A stretch of DNA of 64,000 nucleotides from Kwoniella bestiolae CBS 10118 (GCF_000512585.2 NC_089246.1:1886999-1950998); one strand, 5' to 3'. Positions 36,881 through 50,286 are shown, counted from the stretch's first letter. Notes: a model not told the origin generated them from the sequence alone. Translations and numbers: made by a program.

Positions 36881-39317
36881 TGGGCGTCACGAAATACACA
36901 TCGAAGACCCCTTCTACCAGCAAGAAGGGTACTTCAGCTGTTCATCACAACAAGAGTCGAAACAAAGTTCTCACTGCCTAACCCAAGCCATCAAAGAAAG
37001 GTAAAGATCCGAAATGGCTCTTTGTAGTATGGGAAGAAAGGAATTTGCAAGCTGGAAAGTCCATACGACTTCCACAATTGAAGCTGCTCATAAGGGATAA
37101 GGTGGGGTGGATTGAGTGAGTGATTGTTCACTTTTCTTCCAGTCTTTCTCTTCCTCTTCCTTTTCGTTCACACCATGCCCTTTCACTTGAACTCTCGGTC
37201 ACTTGTCCTCGAGGAAAGGATACATTCGCTCATAAGGCTCATTGCTACCCTCTAACAGCCACAAATCTACCTAACCCTCCGCCCTTCTCGGTGACTCTGC
37301 TCGTCACCACCACCACCACCACCATACTTTCGACTTTTCCTTCCTCATCTTTCGCCCTCAACCACTTCCATCCTCGCTTTCAACAGACACCTTCTCCACA
37401 AATGTCAACGATGCAGATTGGTCTCCAACCGCTGCGTCAACACCGAAGCTCCATCAATCCTCATGAAATCCAACGGCATCGACATTCAGTACCTCGATGC
37501 CAACGGAAATCTCGTTGAAGAAGGGGACGATAACTCGTTCATGCGTGTCCGCCTCCGATCTTGCATATTGTGTGTGACCGACCTCAAGATCGCATGCAGC
37601 CATCCCAATGCCGACTTGATGGTCAACGAGACCAAAAAGCTGATCAAGTACATCAGGAAAGATCAGTTTGGACCAGATGCGGTAATTGAATTGGAGGATT
37701 GGAGGGAGGAAGAGAAGAAAATTCTCGTTGGTAAATTAGGTCAACGCTCAAAACAAGGTGCGGCGACTGAAGAGCAAAAAAAAGCTGCTTATGATACAAG
37801 TATATCAAAGTTGTTTAGTTGGTATGTCCGTCTTCAGCTCAAACCCAGAGAGAAGGCTTGGGCGGACTGGGTACCTGGAACGGAGAAACCTTGGAAGGTC
37901 ATACCCCCTGAAGTGGCTGAGAAGATCGCTAGGAAGGAGGGGAGAGATATGGGGTAGACAAGAACTTCGGTGTAGATAAAGCCAACGTGGAAGGGAAGGG
38001 TAAGGAGGTTAAGAAGATGGACCAAGATGGTGATGAGATGGGTATCGAGAAGGGGAATCTGGAGAAGAATAATGAGAACGAAGATATGGGTAAGGAGAAG
38101 GGAGGCGATGGGTCAGATCCATGGGATGGACAAGAAAATGTGGGTCAACTCCACCTTCTTCCAAAGGTGACCATTGCACAACTAACATTATTCTTCATCA
38201 CAGGATTTGCTGAGAGATAGACCGGTGAGATGCTCTCATCTTAATCCTCTAGAGGATCCTTTCACTGACTTTAATATTCACCAAACTTAGTTACCATTCC
38301 CCTCAATTCCGCATCAAGAGGATTATTACCCCGATGTGGATGATTTCACCACCAACTTCGATGGCCCCATGCTACCAGCTCCCCAACAAGACTCTGCTCC
38401 TCAACCCTCCCCTTCCGGTCCATCTTCCGTCTCTGGTCCAAAGGATCCCTCAACACCACCACCAAGATCTTCTCTTCCACCTCCTCGTCAACCACCCCCT
38501 CCACCACCTCATCACCCCTCTCCTCGACCTTCACCCTCTTCGAACCCTCCTTCTCCATCCCCCCCCTCCTCTCCTGGTGCAGACGAAGATGACGAGGAGT
38601 TTGGTCCCGTCGATACCATAATCTTTGATGATGCCATTGTGCATACCAGGGAGAAGAATGCGGAGCTGCTCGCTCAGGTGGGTTATTCTATACCTTACAA
38701 TACCAATTACTGTGCTGATTACCATTGTATCGTCTCAGGCTCGTGCTCGACCTCTCAGGTTCCCTTCTCCAGGTACCATTGAGCGAGTCGAAGCCGCTGC
38801 GGAAAAAGTGGCACGACGATACGACCGACAACCGGCCTGGATAGACCTTCGATCCTATGTTACTACTTTTGAGCATGGGGCGGACCTCGGCCGAAAGGAG
38901 GTATCCGACCTGTACCGTGAGAAGGAGGAGCAACGAGCGAGGGATCTTTTAGCACAGGAACAAGCAAAGACTAAGAGATTGCGGGGGCAGTTGGCGAAGA
39001 TGGGTGAAGCGAGGAAAGCTTATGTTGCTGCAATGGAGGAGAGGATGAGCAACATGAAGCGTGAGTATGAGGAGGCGTTGGGACGAGTCGCGAAGAAGGC
39101 CAAGAGTGAGTTTGACTTTCTCATTCAATCCTGTGAATTTGAATGAAAAGTAGTTGACCAATTAATATCGGCAGGAGCATCCAAGAGGGCGAAGCTGTCC
39201 CTCAAACACTCCCAGCGCTTATACAATGCCGAGGAGCGAAGACTGGGATACGAGATCACCCAATGGTCATCGGAGGAAAGCAGTGACGACGACATGGACG
39301 ATGAGAAAGGGAAGTAG
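36881..39317 (+). pseudogene. uncharacterised Cys-rich/coiled-coil protein gene with a stop and a frame break
   Basis: From ATG 36881 the product starts MGVTKYTSKTPSTSKKGTSA. TAA at 36979-36981 interrupts, and the same frame resumes with KPSKKGKDPKWLFVVWEERN. A phase-matched intron (37116-37386) joins WIE to HLLHKCQRCRLVSNRC. Two Cys groups (CQRCRLVSNRC and CILCVTDLKIAC) resemble a Zn2Cys6 cluster with a long loop. The frame then breaks at the GGGG run 37951-37954; one more G would continue it into an acidic Lys/Glu-rich linker, a Pro-rich segment (38390-38590) and a C-terminal coiled coil (REKEEQRARDLLAQEQAKTK onward), ending SSDDDMDDEKGK. Either the gene is decaying or the consensus has errors. 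The family is not recognised; the shape suggests a nuclear DNA-binding or scaffold protein. Confidence 0.55.
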
Positions 39318-39658
39318 ACGGAAGGAAGAGAGATATAGATGATAGAGTTAAAATTGAATGAAGGGTGCTTGCTTTATACACGATGGTCATTATACTTGTC
39401 TTATGCATTACTGGACTGGAAAGTCAATTGAAAATGAGCAGCGAGATTCACAAATCGCAGCGGTTCCAACTTTTAAAGGGCGGATCACCTTGTGCAGGAC
39501 ATGTCAATCAAGTTGCATATCTATCTACTTCTCATCTCTTCTTCTACGCACCGACCTTTCCCACCTGATCCATGTCTACCTTCTTCACACAAGAGGCATG
39601 GCAGACCTTACCCATTCCCTGCGCCACCGACAGAACCTGCCAATCAAGCTGCTTATTC
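39318..39658. other. short region between two convergent genes
   Basis: 341 bases between opposite stop codons. No coding signal seen. Confidence 0.35.
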
Positions 39659-41117
39659 TCAATCTACAAGCACTCGACGTAAAATAGAGGGTGGTAGGGG
39701 GAGATGGGAGTTTCCCTTTACACTCTTCGCATCCTCATCATTGTTCGACTCCTCAAACTCTTCCGTCACCGCCGCAACACACTCCTTTAGAATCTTCTCT
39801 AGGTTATACACACCCCCGGCCTCCTGCCTCACCTGACGCTTGTATATCTGCCCCTCCCTCTCATTACCAGCTTTCATCAACCGTTTGGCCCGGGATCGTG
39901 CGACCTTGGGGATTTGAGGGTCAAATGGGCTAAATAGCTGGTCCAGCTGGTGAGAGGAGGGTGGTTTTGCAATGTCGTAAGTTGGTAGATGGCGGGACAG
40001 TTGGGATAACTCGGATCATCGAAGAGGGTTGAAAGAGTCACGGTTAGAGAATCTTTGTAGTCCTTCTCCGGACTTCCATGGAGGAAAGCGAAGTCTCGAT
40101 GCTCGATGAGAGGGACAGGATTGCCCGAGAAATTGATGTATCTCGCAACCCTGTGACGATAGATATCAGCATCGGTGCAGCAACTACATGGCGTCTACTC
40201 ACGAGAATGGACCGATTTCATTTTTTTCGAGGTTGATGAGACAGGTCGTGCAATCTCGGATGATCCGGATTGCGTGTGAGATGGACTGGGTCGTCTCATC
40301 CTCGTCCTCCAGATCGAACCAAGAGCCAGGACCTCCAAACTCCCAAACCGTCTCCATCCACGCCCTAACCTCCGGACTCCCACCTATCAGATCCGAGTCG
40401 TGATCTTCGTCGTCATCGACCTCTTTGCCTTGCTCGTTCACCGTAGTTGTGAAATCCGAGAAGGCAAAAGACAATTCGCTGAGGAAGACACCCTCATTGA
40501 ATCTGAAGCCTCTTGCCCTCTCTCAAGGTACCGTGCATGACGAAGGAGGCTTGATGGTGGAGGTTGTGGGGGAGGGGGTGGTAGGGGGAAGCTGATCAAT
40601 TCAATTTAGCTTTATTATCACTTAACATCACCTGAAAAACCCACTCACCTTGGACCTGACCCCATCGAACGCCTGCTTCACCTGACTAACGTATCGGCTA
40701 TACCTACTCCACCTTCTTTCATAATCCTCTACCTGTTTTCTCCACTTGGAACTTCGGCAGAACTTGATGAACCTTTCGGTTACCACTTCCGCGCCTTCGA
40801 TTGACGAGTAGAGGAGGGACAGAGCCTCCCGGGATAGGTCGTCGAGGTGGTTTCGAGCTCACCGGGGGAAGATACTGTCGGATCGGTACTCTTCGGATGG
40901 TTGATGTGTGATGGGGGTGATTCCACCCACCGCTGATTCTTCGGTGATGGAGGAGGTAGGGGCAGAAGCGGAAGTAGAAGCAGCCTTCATCTTGGCAACG
41001 GTCGTCGGCTGCTTTGAAGACCGCGAGGATCTCCTGGCCGACGTCTCCAGGGGGAATCAAGGGATGTTGAGTCTGTTCTATGGTTGGAAGGGGTTGTCCT
41101 TCTCTCCTTTTCATCAC
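39659..41117 (-). pseudogene. uncharacterised gene with in-frame stop and frame break
   Basis: Protein-like segments on the minus strand follow one another: MKAASTSASAPTSSITEESA (about 40990), LDDLSREALSLLYSSIEGAE with WRKQVEDYERRWSRYSRYVS, RGFRFNEGVFLSELSFAFSD, an acidic stretch around EVDDDEDHDSDLIGG, HAIRIIRDCTTCLINLEKNE, RYINFSGNPVPLIEHRDFAF and a C-terminal helical part (RQEAGGVYNLEKILKECVAA) ending RRVLVD at 39659. Introns with consensus donors join most of these. However, TGA at 40859-40861 separates the first two segments in the same frame, and a one-base shift is needed near 40013. LPLIEHRDF followed by a hydrophobic strand hints at a leucine-rich-repeat-like ending, but no family is recognised. 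The true start is unclear; an ATG at 41356 is another option. Confidence 0.45.
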
Positions 41118-43144
41118 CCCTTCTCTTCATCCTCTTCCGCTTCTCCTTCTTCCCCTTCCCACCCTCATTGTTTTTCCCTTAGGAGGCGGATGATGAGGGG
41201 TTCGCCCCTAGAAGAGAGTTATGGTTGGAACGTGCAAATGAGGAGGATTCGGCGGAGGGTATTTTGGCTTCTCGCCAGAGTTGGATTTGCCATCGGCAGC
41301 GGGAGGTAAGGATGTAACGATGGGGAAGGGGTAGGGAGATATTTGCCAGGTGGCATATTGACTTATGACGACAATATAAGGTGGGATGAGAAGGAGTTGG
41401 ATGTGGGTATCGAGTTTGAACTGGGTATTGGAGCGAGGGAGGAGGATGGGGATTAAGGGGATACCAAGTTGTATAAGTGTCTGTATCTTCTAGTACGATG
41501 TCTGTCAGTGACTAATCTTCACCGGGTGAAGGAAGGGGGGGTTGGAATGGATGGCGACTTACTCGAGTGGTAGTAATGGGTTATTCTTACTAAATCGTAC
41601 TCTTCTCTATCTCTCTTCTCGACTATATACAAGTCAGATATATGAATGGGTTGATGTTGCCGTGTGAAGAGGAGAAGAGGTAAGTTTCGGAAGAAGAAAG
41701 AAGAAAGAAGAAAGAAGAAAGAAGAAAGAGGGATAGATGGAAAATATCGAGGTATTTATATCTTGCAGTAAGTCGAGAGTGAGCTGACGAGAGGCATGAT
41801 TGAGGCGCATTGGACCTGACGTGAGATGAGCTGACGTGAGCTGAAATGAACCTGTTGCACTTTGACGTGACCGAAGATCGAGAAGAGATAAAAAAGATGA
41901 GAGAGAGACGAGAGAGATGAAGAAAAGGAAGAGGGGACGAAGTGCAAACGAAGTAAGAGGGAGAGACACGGGGAGAACAGAGATAAGTAGAGTAAGGATA
42001 CAAGGTAGAGTTGAACAGGTCTGTGATGACAGAGGAAGGTGTGAAAGCAGGCGAGAACGGTGAGAAAAGACAGAACGACGGTGGAAGAAGTCCAAGAGGG
42101 GATGGGAGGGCTATGGTCTGATGCTCACCTGTACCCATCAGAATCATTTGTGATGGGTTCAACGTCAATCATGAATTGGTCTACTGGCCGGATTTCATGT
42201 CGTGATTGATGAGAGTCAGGATACAATATGAGAAAGAACGAGAGGAGGAGAGACAGACAGAGAGAGAAAGAGAGAGCGAGAGAGAGAGAGGGAGGGAAGG
42301 GACGGACAAGATACAAAGCTGACATTTCACAATGAAAGACGAGACGACTCACCCCAGCCTTAAGCTACCTATTATTCCTGCAGGACCAGGCTTCCATCTT
42401 CTCATTCCTCAACACTACTCTCGCCGGCTTCCGAGCTCTGAGTGAATGGCGATAAGACGCATCTTCTTGTGCATTGGGAACTGGTGAGCGAGCCAGATGT
42501 TGACGATTGTCTGCAAGACGAATGGGCTGGTACTTTCGATACTGTGTCATACCTGATCCAAGATCCTGAGTCTCTGGACACGCATAGCATCGAGAAGTTG
42601 ACTGTCGTATGGTCAATGATACACGATACATACAAGGATGTGAAAGACAGCGATAAAGAGCGGTAGATGTGTTTCTACGTTTAGAACGAGCAAGAGAAGT
42701 GAAAAGAGAAGAAAGAGAAGAAAGAAAGAAAGAAAAGATGAAGGGTCGTGTGGTGATGTGGTATAATAGGTCCGCCCTCTCCTCTCTTGTTGAACGATGC
42801 TGAGATTGTTCACGTTCATACTTGATATATCGCTCATAGACACGCAAGCCATACAAGTACTGTCAGCATTCACTGCTGATTGGATCATCACCGTCGTCAA
42901 CTGCTTTGGATCCCTTATCCGAATCAGCAGGTCTTGCAGAAGAAAGTATAACGAGTTGGTAGTTTGGTTCCCACCTTTAACACCCGCAAATGCGGATATT
43001 ATGTTCATACATTTCATGCTTTGACTTGCCGTTCTATGTGATTCTACATAGACCTTCACATGTGAAGGGAATTCCAGAGGTATCATCTTATTATAATCTT
43101 ATACTTTGTACTTACCGCTGAGCCCGTCAATGGAGAATGGAACC
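41118..43144. other. low-complexity intergenic region, GA-rich
   Basis: About 2 kb with a GAAGAAA heptamer repeat at about 41690-41735, GA-rich blocks at 42238-42300 and 42700-42740, and repeated GAGCTGACGTGA-like words near 41780-41850. Frames such as 42168-41623 (minus) are Ser/Leu/Phe-rich translations of these repeats. A 75-codon ATG frame at 42797-43024 (plus) is possible but has no support. Confidence 0.45.
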
Positions 43145-45647
43145 TTAGAACAGAGTAACGATAGGTTCACTCTCATTTCGGTGTACTGTTCCAGCTAAGA
43201 TATCATCGATGATCTTGAAGGTTGAGACAGTTTTTCCATGTTCGGCAACATCGATGACTCGCATCTCACGATTGTAGTCTGGATCATAAAGGAGATAAAT
43301 CAGACTCAATCGCAGCTGTGAATGAGAAAGTACTCACTGGCATCACCGGCACTATACGCGGTGTATCCAGCTGAACCGTCATAGGTCAATTGAATGCCTT
43401 GCGCCTCGATAATATAGTCATTAGAGTGGTCTGTCTCGGTATCAGCATTTATCAAGCAGAGCACGAATGATCTTCAGCTTACCGTGACCAGAGAAAGTAG
43501 CTTTCACATCACCAGCGTTGACAAAGGCATCGAAAAGAGATACATAAGGGTCATCGAGCTTGGGGGTATTGGAACATCCATTTCCTTGAGGGCAGACGGA
43601 TTCTCCGTGGACACCAATCCTGGCCGTGGTGTTCAATCCGATAGCATCACCTACAGCTTTCATGTCAGCGTTGGATCTTTGAGATCGTGATAAACTCACT
43701 GATCTGAGCAACGGGGATGTGGAAGAAGGCCATCGCATTGATGCTGGCATCGGCATTGGCTGAATACCAGTCGACTTGTGATTGTTCCACTCGCCCGTAG
43801 TCTCCCGAGTTGGTGCCGTTTCCGAAGTAGGTGTATGATCGAGAATCGAAGAACCAAAGTCGATGAGCGATATCCTCAGAGTCTTTCGACTTGGTGATAT
43901 CGAGTTTGTAGTTTCCAATACCATCGAGCTGATTCAATCCTCGACTCCCAACAAACCCAGGTTGAATATCCATTGCTCGTTGAATTTCTTCCCGCTATAT
44001 TAGGTGTCAGTTCTGCTCTGAGTTTGAAACATCGAAGGATATCATTTACCAGCAAAGATCCTTCAGCATCATGATTACCATAAGTAACAGCGAATGGGAT
44101 ACCTCTTTCAATGATGGGACGAATAGCTTTGACGATCGCTCCGTCGGTCAACTGAGGATAGGTGGTCTTATCTTGCTTCCTATCGTTCTCGGCGTAAAGG
44201 TCCCCGTCAATGACTACCAAGTCAGGCTCAGTGTGGTCAAGCACTGCTCCCATAAACGCAAAGCTATACTCTTCGCTGCAATCCGCTTCGATCTGTTCTG
44301 GGACATCTCGACATATAGCTGAATGATGACTGTGGTGAAGATCAGAGAATAAAGCGATTCGGAAAGTACCGTCAGAGCTGAAGGAGAGCTTGATTGGTTC
44401 CTTTCTGGGTCTTTCGACGAGCTTTGAGGTATAGATAAAGATGGGGTCGGCAGACCCGATACCGGCGTTGACGTCGGCTGGTTGACCATTGCTGTCGGTT
44501 ACGACATCGTACCATGGCTCGGCAAAGTATCGAGAAGTGTCGATCGGCCGGATGCTGGTTATACAGTCTTCATCTCTCGCTTTTGTGACTTCGAGATAGA
44601 GTTCATCCCCTGTAGTGCCGTCGCTGAGTCGTGTATCGCGTGTCAGCTTTAACCTCACCTTTAAAAGGTCTGAGACGCACTTCAGATTAACAGACACTGT
44701 CTTATCGTTCTCATCATCCACGACTTTGAGAGATGTTACGCATTCTCTGTTGGTCTGAAGTTGAGTGGTGGTGAAGATGTAGATATGGCTTCCGTTGGCG
44801 GTAGGTCCGTTAAGATCGGTATCTCTTCTCTTCCAGCCTTTGCCAAGAAGCTCATTGCCGCAATGAGCACCAACAGAATCTCCTGAGCAAGCGACGACTT
44901 GCACATCAGTGATGGGATCGCGAGGACCGGCAACCGTGTATTCCTGTAATCAGATTAGCGGGATGGATGCGACGAAGACGGGATTGTGAGACTCACCAGA
45001 TAGATCCATCCAGAAGAGACTGAATCGTATTCCCTGTAATCCTCGAAAGCGACCGCCCCAGCGGCTTCTCCTAGACCAAGATTGACAGAGGACCTGACAA
45101 AGTCTTCCGTGGAATTGGCCCATCGCCCTGGTCTCACAACCACTAGATCAACGACTTTCCCGGCTTGCTGGAGGTCATAATCTCTTCTTGACCACAGTGT
45201 TGGTCCACCTTGATCAGTCACGCCTTCATGAGCGGAATGAGGAGCAGCTACGGATCGCATCTCATCACATGAGATAGAGATCATGTTTACCATGTATCAA
45301 GGACTCACGATACCAGCCAGTTCCCTCCGGTGCCTCCTTCCCTTCCTCGATAACCTTGATTTCTGTGACACACCGATCGCTAATCTCGTCTTCTGTCTTG
45401 TAGAAGACATAGTTCCAACCTATCAAGTCAGCAATGATATCAGATAGCGAGACTCACCGTTCGCTTCGATCCTTTGAGTAAGGAAAGCATCAATTCGGTG
45501 ATACCCATCCAATTTACAATTGAAGTCACCGCAAGTCTCAATTTTGACATCAACTACACATTGACCGGCAGGGAAGTTTCGTGCGAGCAGAGGTGCTGCA
45601 GCACAAGCGGTAAATGCCCATGAAGCGGCGATGATTTGAGACCACAT
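43145..45647 (-). CDS. secreted calcineurin-like metallophosphatase (Dcr2/purple-acid type)
   Basis: The start at 45647 encodes a signal peptide (MWSQIIAASWAFTACAAAPL). An N-terminal Cys-containing beta-rich region follows, then the binuclear metallophosphoesterase core: FRIALFSDLHHSHHSAICRD (first motif DXH), PDLVVIDGDLY (GD), IPFAVTYGNHDAEGS (GNHD) and FSGHDHSND (GHXH), the last formed by an intron splice in the Asp codon. The C-terminus is VHRNESEPIVTLF. The arrangement is that of the fungal Dcr2-like/acid phosphatase group. It should hydrolyse phosphoesters outside the cell or in the secretory path; the substrate is unknown. About eight exons. All metal ligands expected for activity are visible. 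Confidence 0.87.
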
Positions 45648-46725
45648 CACTGAAATGGACAGCGTAATCTCCAGAATGCTAGGATCACCTGAGCATCCCA
45701 CCAACCTTTCAAAGACTTATATAGCTTTATCAGCATCCGGGTGCCGGTCTCGTTCTTACTATCATTGGGCACGTTCATATCGCGTACGTGCCTGCCGATG
45801 TAGGCTGACATTCTTATGATTTCATCGCCGTATCTACAGGTCGAAACTGACAGTCGAAGTTGCTCTCCCGATAAGAACGTGCGTTGAGATAACATCGATA
45901 TCGGGGTATCTGCATTTTCTTCGGGTCTCGCTTTTGGACATGAGCATGCGGTACAAGGGGCAGTGGTTTTAGACTTCATGGATCGATTAGTCCATTGCTT
46001 GTCCTCTGACCCGACGTGCAATGTTAACTTTTGTGATGATTGGGTTGACCAACAGTGGTAGGTCTCTAATCGAACGTGATCCGGGCGGAGGTTGTGTGGA
46101 GGTTGTTCGTACATCATCATCAACCTTCTCGTTGAATCACATGTCGCTTTGTCATTCTTGTCATGACTCATGGACTGAAATAATATACATTCGCACTTGC
46201 TCATCATTTCGTCCCATCGAGGCGACTGTCGATATGTCATATTCTGCTACATTTCAACGCTGACAGGCTCGGGGACTTCAACGCGAAAGGGGAACACAAC
46301 CGCACACACGACATCAATTTACACGTCATCGGTACATCTCCCTGCCAATATCCGCCAAAACATCAGCATCATGTAGGCGCTTTCAACTCACGCGGTGGCT
46401 GCCTCTTGAGACAGACTGCATGGACAAGCCGTCGAATGGACGCTAGCCGGTACTTGATTGGGGTGGAACTTCGGTTGAGAGTTGGCTTAGATGTGTGGAG
46501 TGTATTTTCACCCCTTTCAAGGTGGTAAGCCAACAATCTCATGCCCTCGATGAGCCCGTCTGACACGCAATCAGCTGATATATATTGCGTCCAATCTGTG
46601 AACTTACCTCTCGGTATAGTGCTCAAACCCAAGCCAACTGAACGCAGCCCATCTCGCACACATACCCTACAACATTTCCTGCTTGCCCTTCACCCTGACC
46701 CGCCGTTCGCTCTTGACTTTTCAAT
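45648..46725. other. intergenic
   Basis: About 1.1 kb between a minus-strand and a plus-strand gene. A small spliceable minus-strand frame begins near 46663 (MCARWAAFSWLGFEHYTER) but ends after about 32 codons and is not supported. The rest shows no coding. Confidence 0.35.
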
Positions 46726-47414
46726 ATGACGTATGGTGTGAACTGGATATGGCGTGAAGCTATCTTGAAACTAGTGGAGAGGCAAATTCAGATCTTGAGG
46801 GATCCAGGAAGTGGGATCAACCTTGACGATCTGTGAGTCGACTGCATCACGGCTTTGGTCTTTGATTCACCCCTCATATTCTGGTCTCACCACACGCAAT
46901 GAGCATTCACACAGTCAGTACTTTGGCTATCGAAGGTGAGGTGAGGTGAGGATATAGAGCTTAATAGGCCTTTGACCAAAGAAAGACTGGATTCATGGAG
47001 GGATGATATCACGGCCGCTGCGCTGACATCTGGATCCTCCAAGATTTCCTTCCAACGCCAAGCCTTTCACATCATGCTCATTCATTTGTCACTTGCATTT
47101 GCTAATACACATGTTTCGATCAGACCATCGTTCCGATCATTGATACAACCCCGTCTCCTTGATGTCGCACTCATCCCATGTAGAACGGATCTGCTACTTA
47201 TGGATGGAAGAGTATCCTGGCCATCTAGAATTAGCGAGTTGAGCCTCATCGCCTTTGTGAGTCTGATTTTGTTCCCCGACCACGGTAGCTCAAGACACAA
47301 ACATTATACGTGTCTCCATGGATGGTCCAATGTGATTGGCAAACATCGAAGATTATACAGTCCTCGCATAGACATACTGTTAAAACTAATTTCCTTCGCT
47401 ACAAACCTTCGTAA
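46726..47414 (+). CDS. small hypothetical protein, three exons
   Basis: A phase-consistent model uses exons 46726-46832, 46968-47256 and 47361-47414, both introns with GTGAGT donors, giving 149 residues. It starts MTYGVNWIWREAILKLVERQ and contains LTKERLDSWRDDITAAALTS and FHIMLIHLSLAFANTH. The N-terminal helices look amphipathic; no membrane signal or known domain is recognised. A 21-base segment TCAGTACTTTGGCTATCGAAG inside the first intron could be an extra exon. Unreduced reading of the second exon would run to 47424 instead. Function unknown; the support is splice consistency only. Confidence 0.35.
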
Positions 47415-48479
47415 ATGGATGTGAGGTCCGTTCAATGATCAGTACTACTAAAGATCTACACAGTTTGGTGATACCAGTCTGCGAGCGTAGTGCATCTCGA
47501 TACAGCACACTAAACTTACACACACTGACTGGCCCCAGCATATCATTCTTACGGACAGTATTGCTTTTTCAGTCCAAGCGGCCGATACGCTTACAATGCA
47601 GCCTAACCGCAGGCGCAATGATTGGTCGAGAGATGCCAATGATGTAATGCACTTCATCCGCTCCATGCCGATCCGTTGCAGATACCCTCGCTTTTCAGTT
47701 CCGAGTTTTGAGTATCTTGCTCGCTGATAGAACCCGAAAGGGCGAACTGTGAGAGACCTGAGCTTTCGGAGCCGTGCTGCCCGAGATAGAGGTACTGACA
47801 GAGCTGACAGTTCACGGCAAAGTCCTGCAAACTATGCTCAGTCGTCCAACCGGGATTGAATGGCTTCGGTATAGCGTTACGCCCAATCAGGTATCTTCAA
47901 ACATTTTGATAACAAATACCTATCATCGTATGGTCCTTATCGCACGTAGATATCCCCGGAGGATCAAACCCACGATCGTGTCACTGAAACCTCCCATTGA
48001 TTCGAGGACCAAGCCCTCATTGGACGATACGGCCGAACTCCGCCATCGCGGTGCAAGCGTATACCGCTTATCCTCTTGTCAATTATTACAGTGGCGTAAG
48101 CTAAAGAGTGCCTGATAGCGCCGTGTGAAGTCAAGTTTGATCACTTGATAACGATGTCCAGAGAATCCTTGGCAAGGTTGTCATGCTTCAGCACTTTCGC
48201 TGGACCACCAATCATTGCGGCTGATTGCCCAATACAGCTAGCGCTCTTTCTATGTACAAATGAAAGCTTTAGCGGCGGTTGCATCTTGTTGCTGCGATAA
48301 AGACACGATAAGCGGGACATTCAAGTCGCTCATCTCCGAATATGCCAAGCTGTTGGGGGTGATCCGCGAAGTCTACGAGAAGCCTTATAAACGGACTTGA
48401 ATAATTGGTCCCCAATAAAGTCGTCCTCTCTTTCTCCTCCTACTGTACGATATCTTTCTGATCACCATTCCAAGTGACC
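47415..48479. other. intergenic
   Basis: About 1.1 kb with scattered short frames (for example 47774-48115, plus) beginning at non-ATG codons. Nothing supported. Confidence 0.4.
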
Positions 48480-50286
48480 ATGTCGCACGGTGTCACAACT
48501 GCCAATATTGCTACAGGCGTGGCCCCCGAGGACGGGATCAAGCAGCCTTTTGCTGAAACGAACGTCATCGAGACTCAAATCGAATACGATGACAGCGAAG
48601 AGATCGACGAGCAGTACCTGAGTAAGCCCAAATATATCAGATTCTATCGGGGTGTCCTCTGCCAAATGCTTCTCTTTGGAGCGTGAGTTGAATTCCACAT
48701 CACGCGTCGTCATCTCGGAGATCGCTGATAAGCTCCCTCTTCAGAGTCTCCTTCGTTGGTCCCGCATTAGCCGATGCCATGTCCAATCTGGGTGGGAACG
48801 GGTTGAGCGATCCAAACTTGGCCAATCTCGCCCAAGCTCTCAACTACGCCGGTACCTGTTTGATGACATTCTTTGGAGGACCTCTAGTGAACAAACTTGG
48901 AGTCAGATGGGCCTGTCTGATCAATGCTGTTTGTTTCCCTCTCACTGGCTCGGCATCATAGTGAGTCTGAAAGACCTGTTCGAAAATCTACCGCTGACGT
49001 TTTCATCAGTGTCGTTGCCAAAGGTGGACCTGGATGGTATTTGGTGTTTGCCAAGGTCGTGACTGGCTTGACCAATGGTTTCGTCTACGTCTCTGAAGGC
49101 GCGGCCATGTTGACATATCCTCGGTTGCATGAACGAGGAAAATATCTCAGTGAGTTATTGTTTGTTTCGCCAGCTCAATGTTTACAATCTACAGAAAGAT
49201 TTACAATTCCTCTGCAGGTATCTGGTCCGGTATGCGAAACTCTGGAAGTATCCTCGGAGGAATCGTTGCTCTTGTCACGAATTACAAGACCGCCGGAGCA
49301 GGTGGAGTCGCTTGGAGCACATACATTGTCTTCATGACTTTAGAGTCAACTGGCTGGATCTGGGCGTTGCTCCTTTCCCCATCTGAAAAGGTCCGTAGGA
49401 ATGATGGTACGCGGGTGCCAATATCCCGCAAGATCACGTGGGCCGAGGAGATGAGAGCTCTGATCAAACACTTTGGAAACAAGCGAGTAAGTATCGAAAC
49501 AATCACTATCAATCAGTTTATCGCTTACACTTAACCAGCTATGGCTTATCGCTGCCCCTGCTTTCTACTCGTTCTTCTTTCTCGCTCCCTTTGGAACATA
49601 CCTCGCAGTTCATTTCAGTGTCAGAGCCAGAGCTCTATCTTCCTTCCTTGCTCGTGAGTAACATATCGGGTCAAACGAATGGATTCAGCTGATGGCGTTT
49701 CAGCTACCACTGCGGTTATCACCACTCTGATGTACGGCCGATTCCTTGATCTTAAATCGCTGTCCCCGAAGAAGAAGGCGTGGTACGGAGCGGCAATCTG
49801 GCTAGCTCCCAACATTGCAGCCTTGGTGTGGGTCAACGTCAAACAGTGGAGCCTTCCAAAGTCGACCGCTTATGATTATACGGTGTAAGTTGCCTTTGTC
49901 GCCCTTGGAGACGAGGCTGACGATGTATGACCAGTGACTCCGGGCTTTGGAGCCGGGCGTATTTTTGCTACCTTGTCATGTTTGCGTCAGGATACTGGTG
50001 TCAGATCTACCTTTACTGGACTCTGAGTACTTTTTCAACCGACCTCAAAGCTTCCACTCGTACTGGAGGTCTTTTCAGAGCGTGCGAATGTGCTGGTCAG
50101 ACTGTCTCCTTTGCCATTGGCTCCGACAAATCTCGTCTCTCGATTCTCTTGGCGCTGAACGCTGCCCTGGTAGTGCCTGCCGTCATCTCGTTGATTGGAC
50201 TTATCTCGATCATTCCAGACGCCCCATCCGCCACCGATGACATCGCTGATGCACAACCTACCGAGGCAGTTGACTCAAAGACCTAG
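48480..50286 (+). CDS. MFS transporter, UNC93-like family
   Basis: Start ATG at 48480; about seven exons assemble a membrane protein of roughly 470 residues ending PTEAVDSKT. An acidic cytosolic N-terminus precedes FYRGVLCQMLLFGALSFVGP. Features of the UNC93/DUF895-type fungal transporters are ALADAMSNLGGNG, ALNYAGTCLMTFFGGPLVNK, VVTGLTNGFVYVSEGAAML, YPRLHERGKYLSIWSGMRNS and GGIVALVTN, and in the second half GLFRACECAGQTVSFAIGSD. Twelve hydrophobic segments can be counted. The substrate is not predictable; fungal members are often near metabolic genes. It is followed on the same strand by a decayed Gfo/Idh/MocA oxidoreductase, so the pair may once have served sugar or polyol catabolism. Confidence 0.86.

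Noticed and set aside
41623..42168. 181-codon Ser/Leu/Phe-rich minus-strand frame
   Set aside because: Composition follows the GA-rich simple repeats on the plus strand; no domain and an overlapping frame of similar length exists.
46369..46663. Possible small spliced minus-strand gene divergent from the gene at 46726
   Set aside because: The spliced product ends after about 32 codons and has no recognisable feature.
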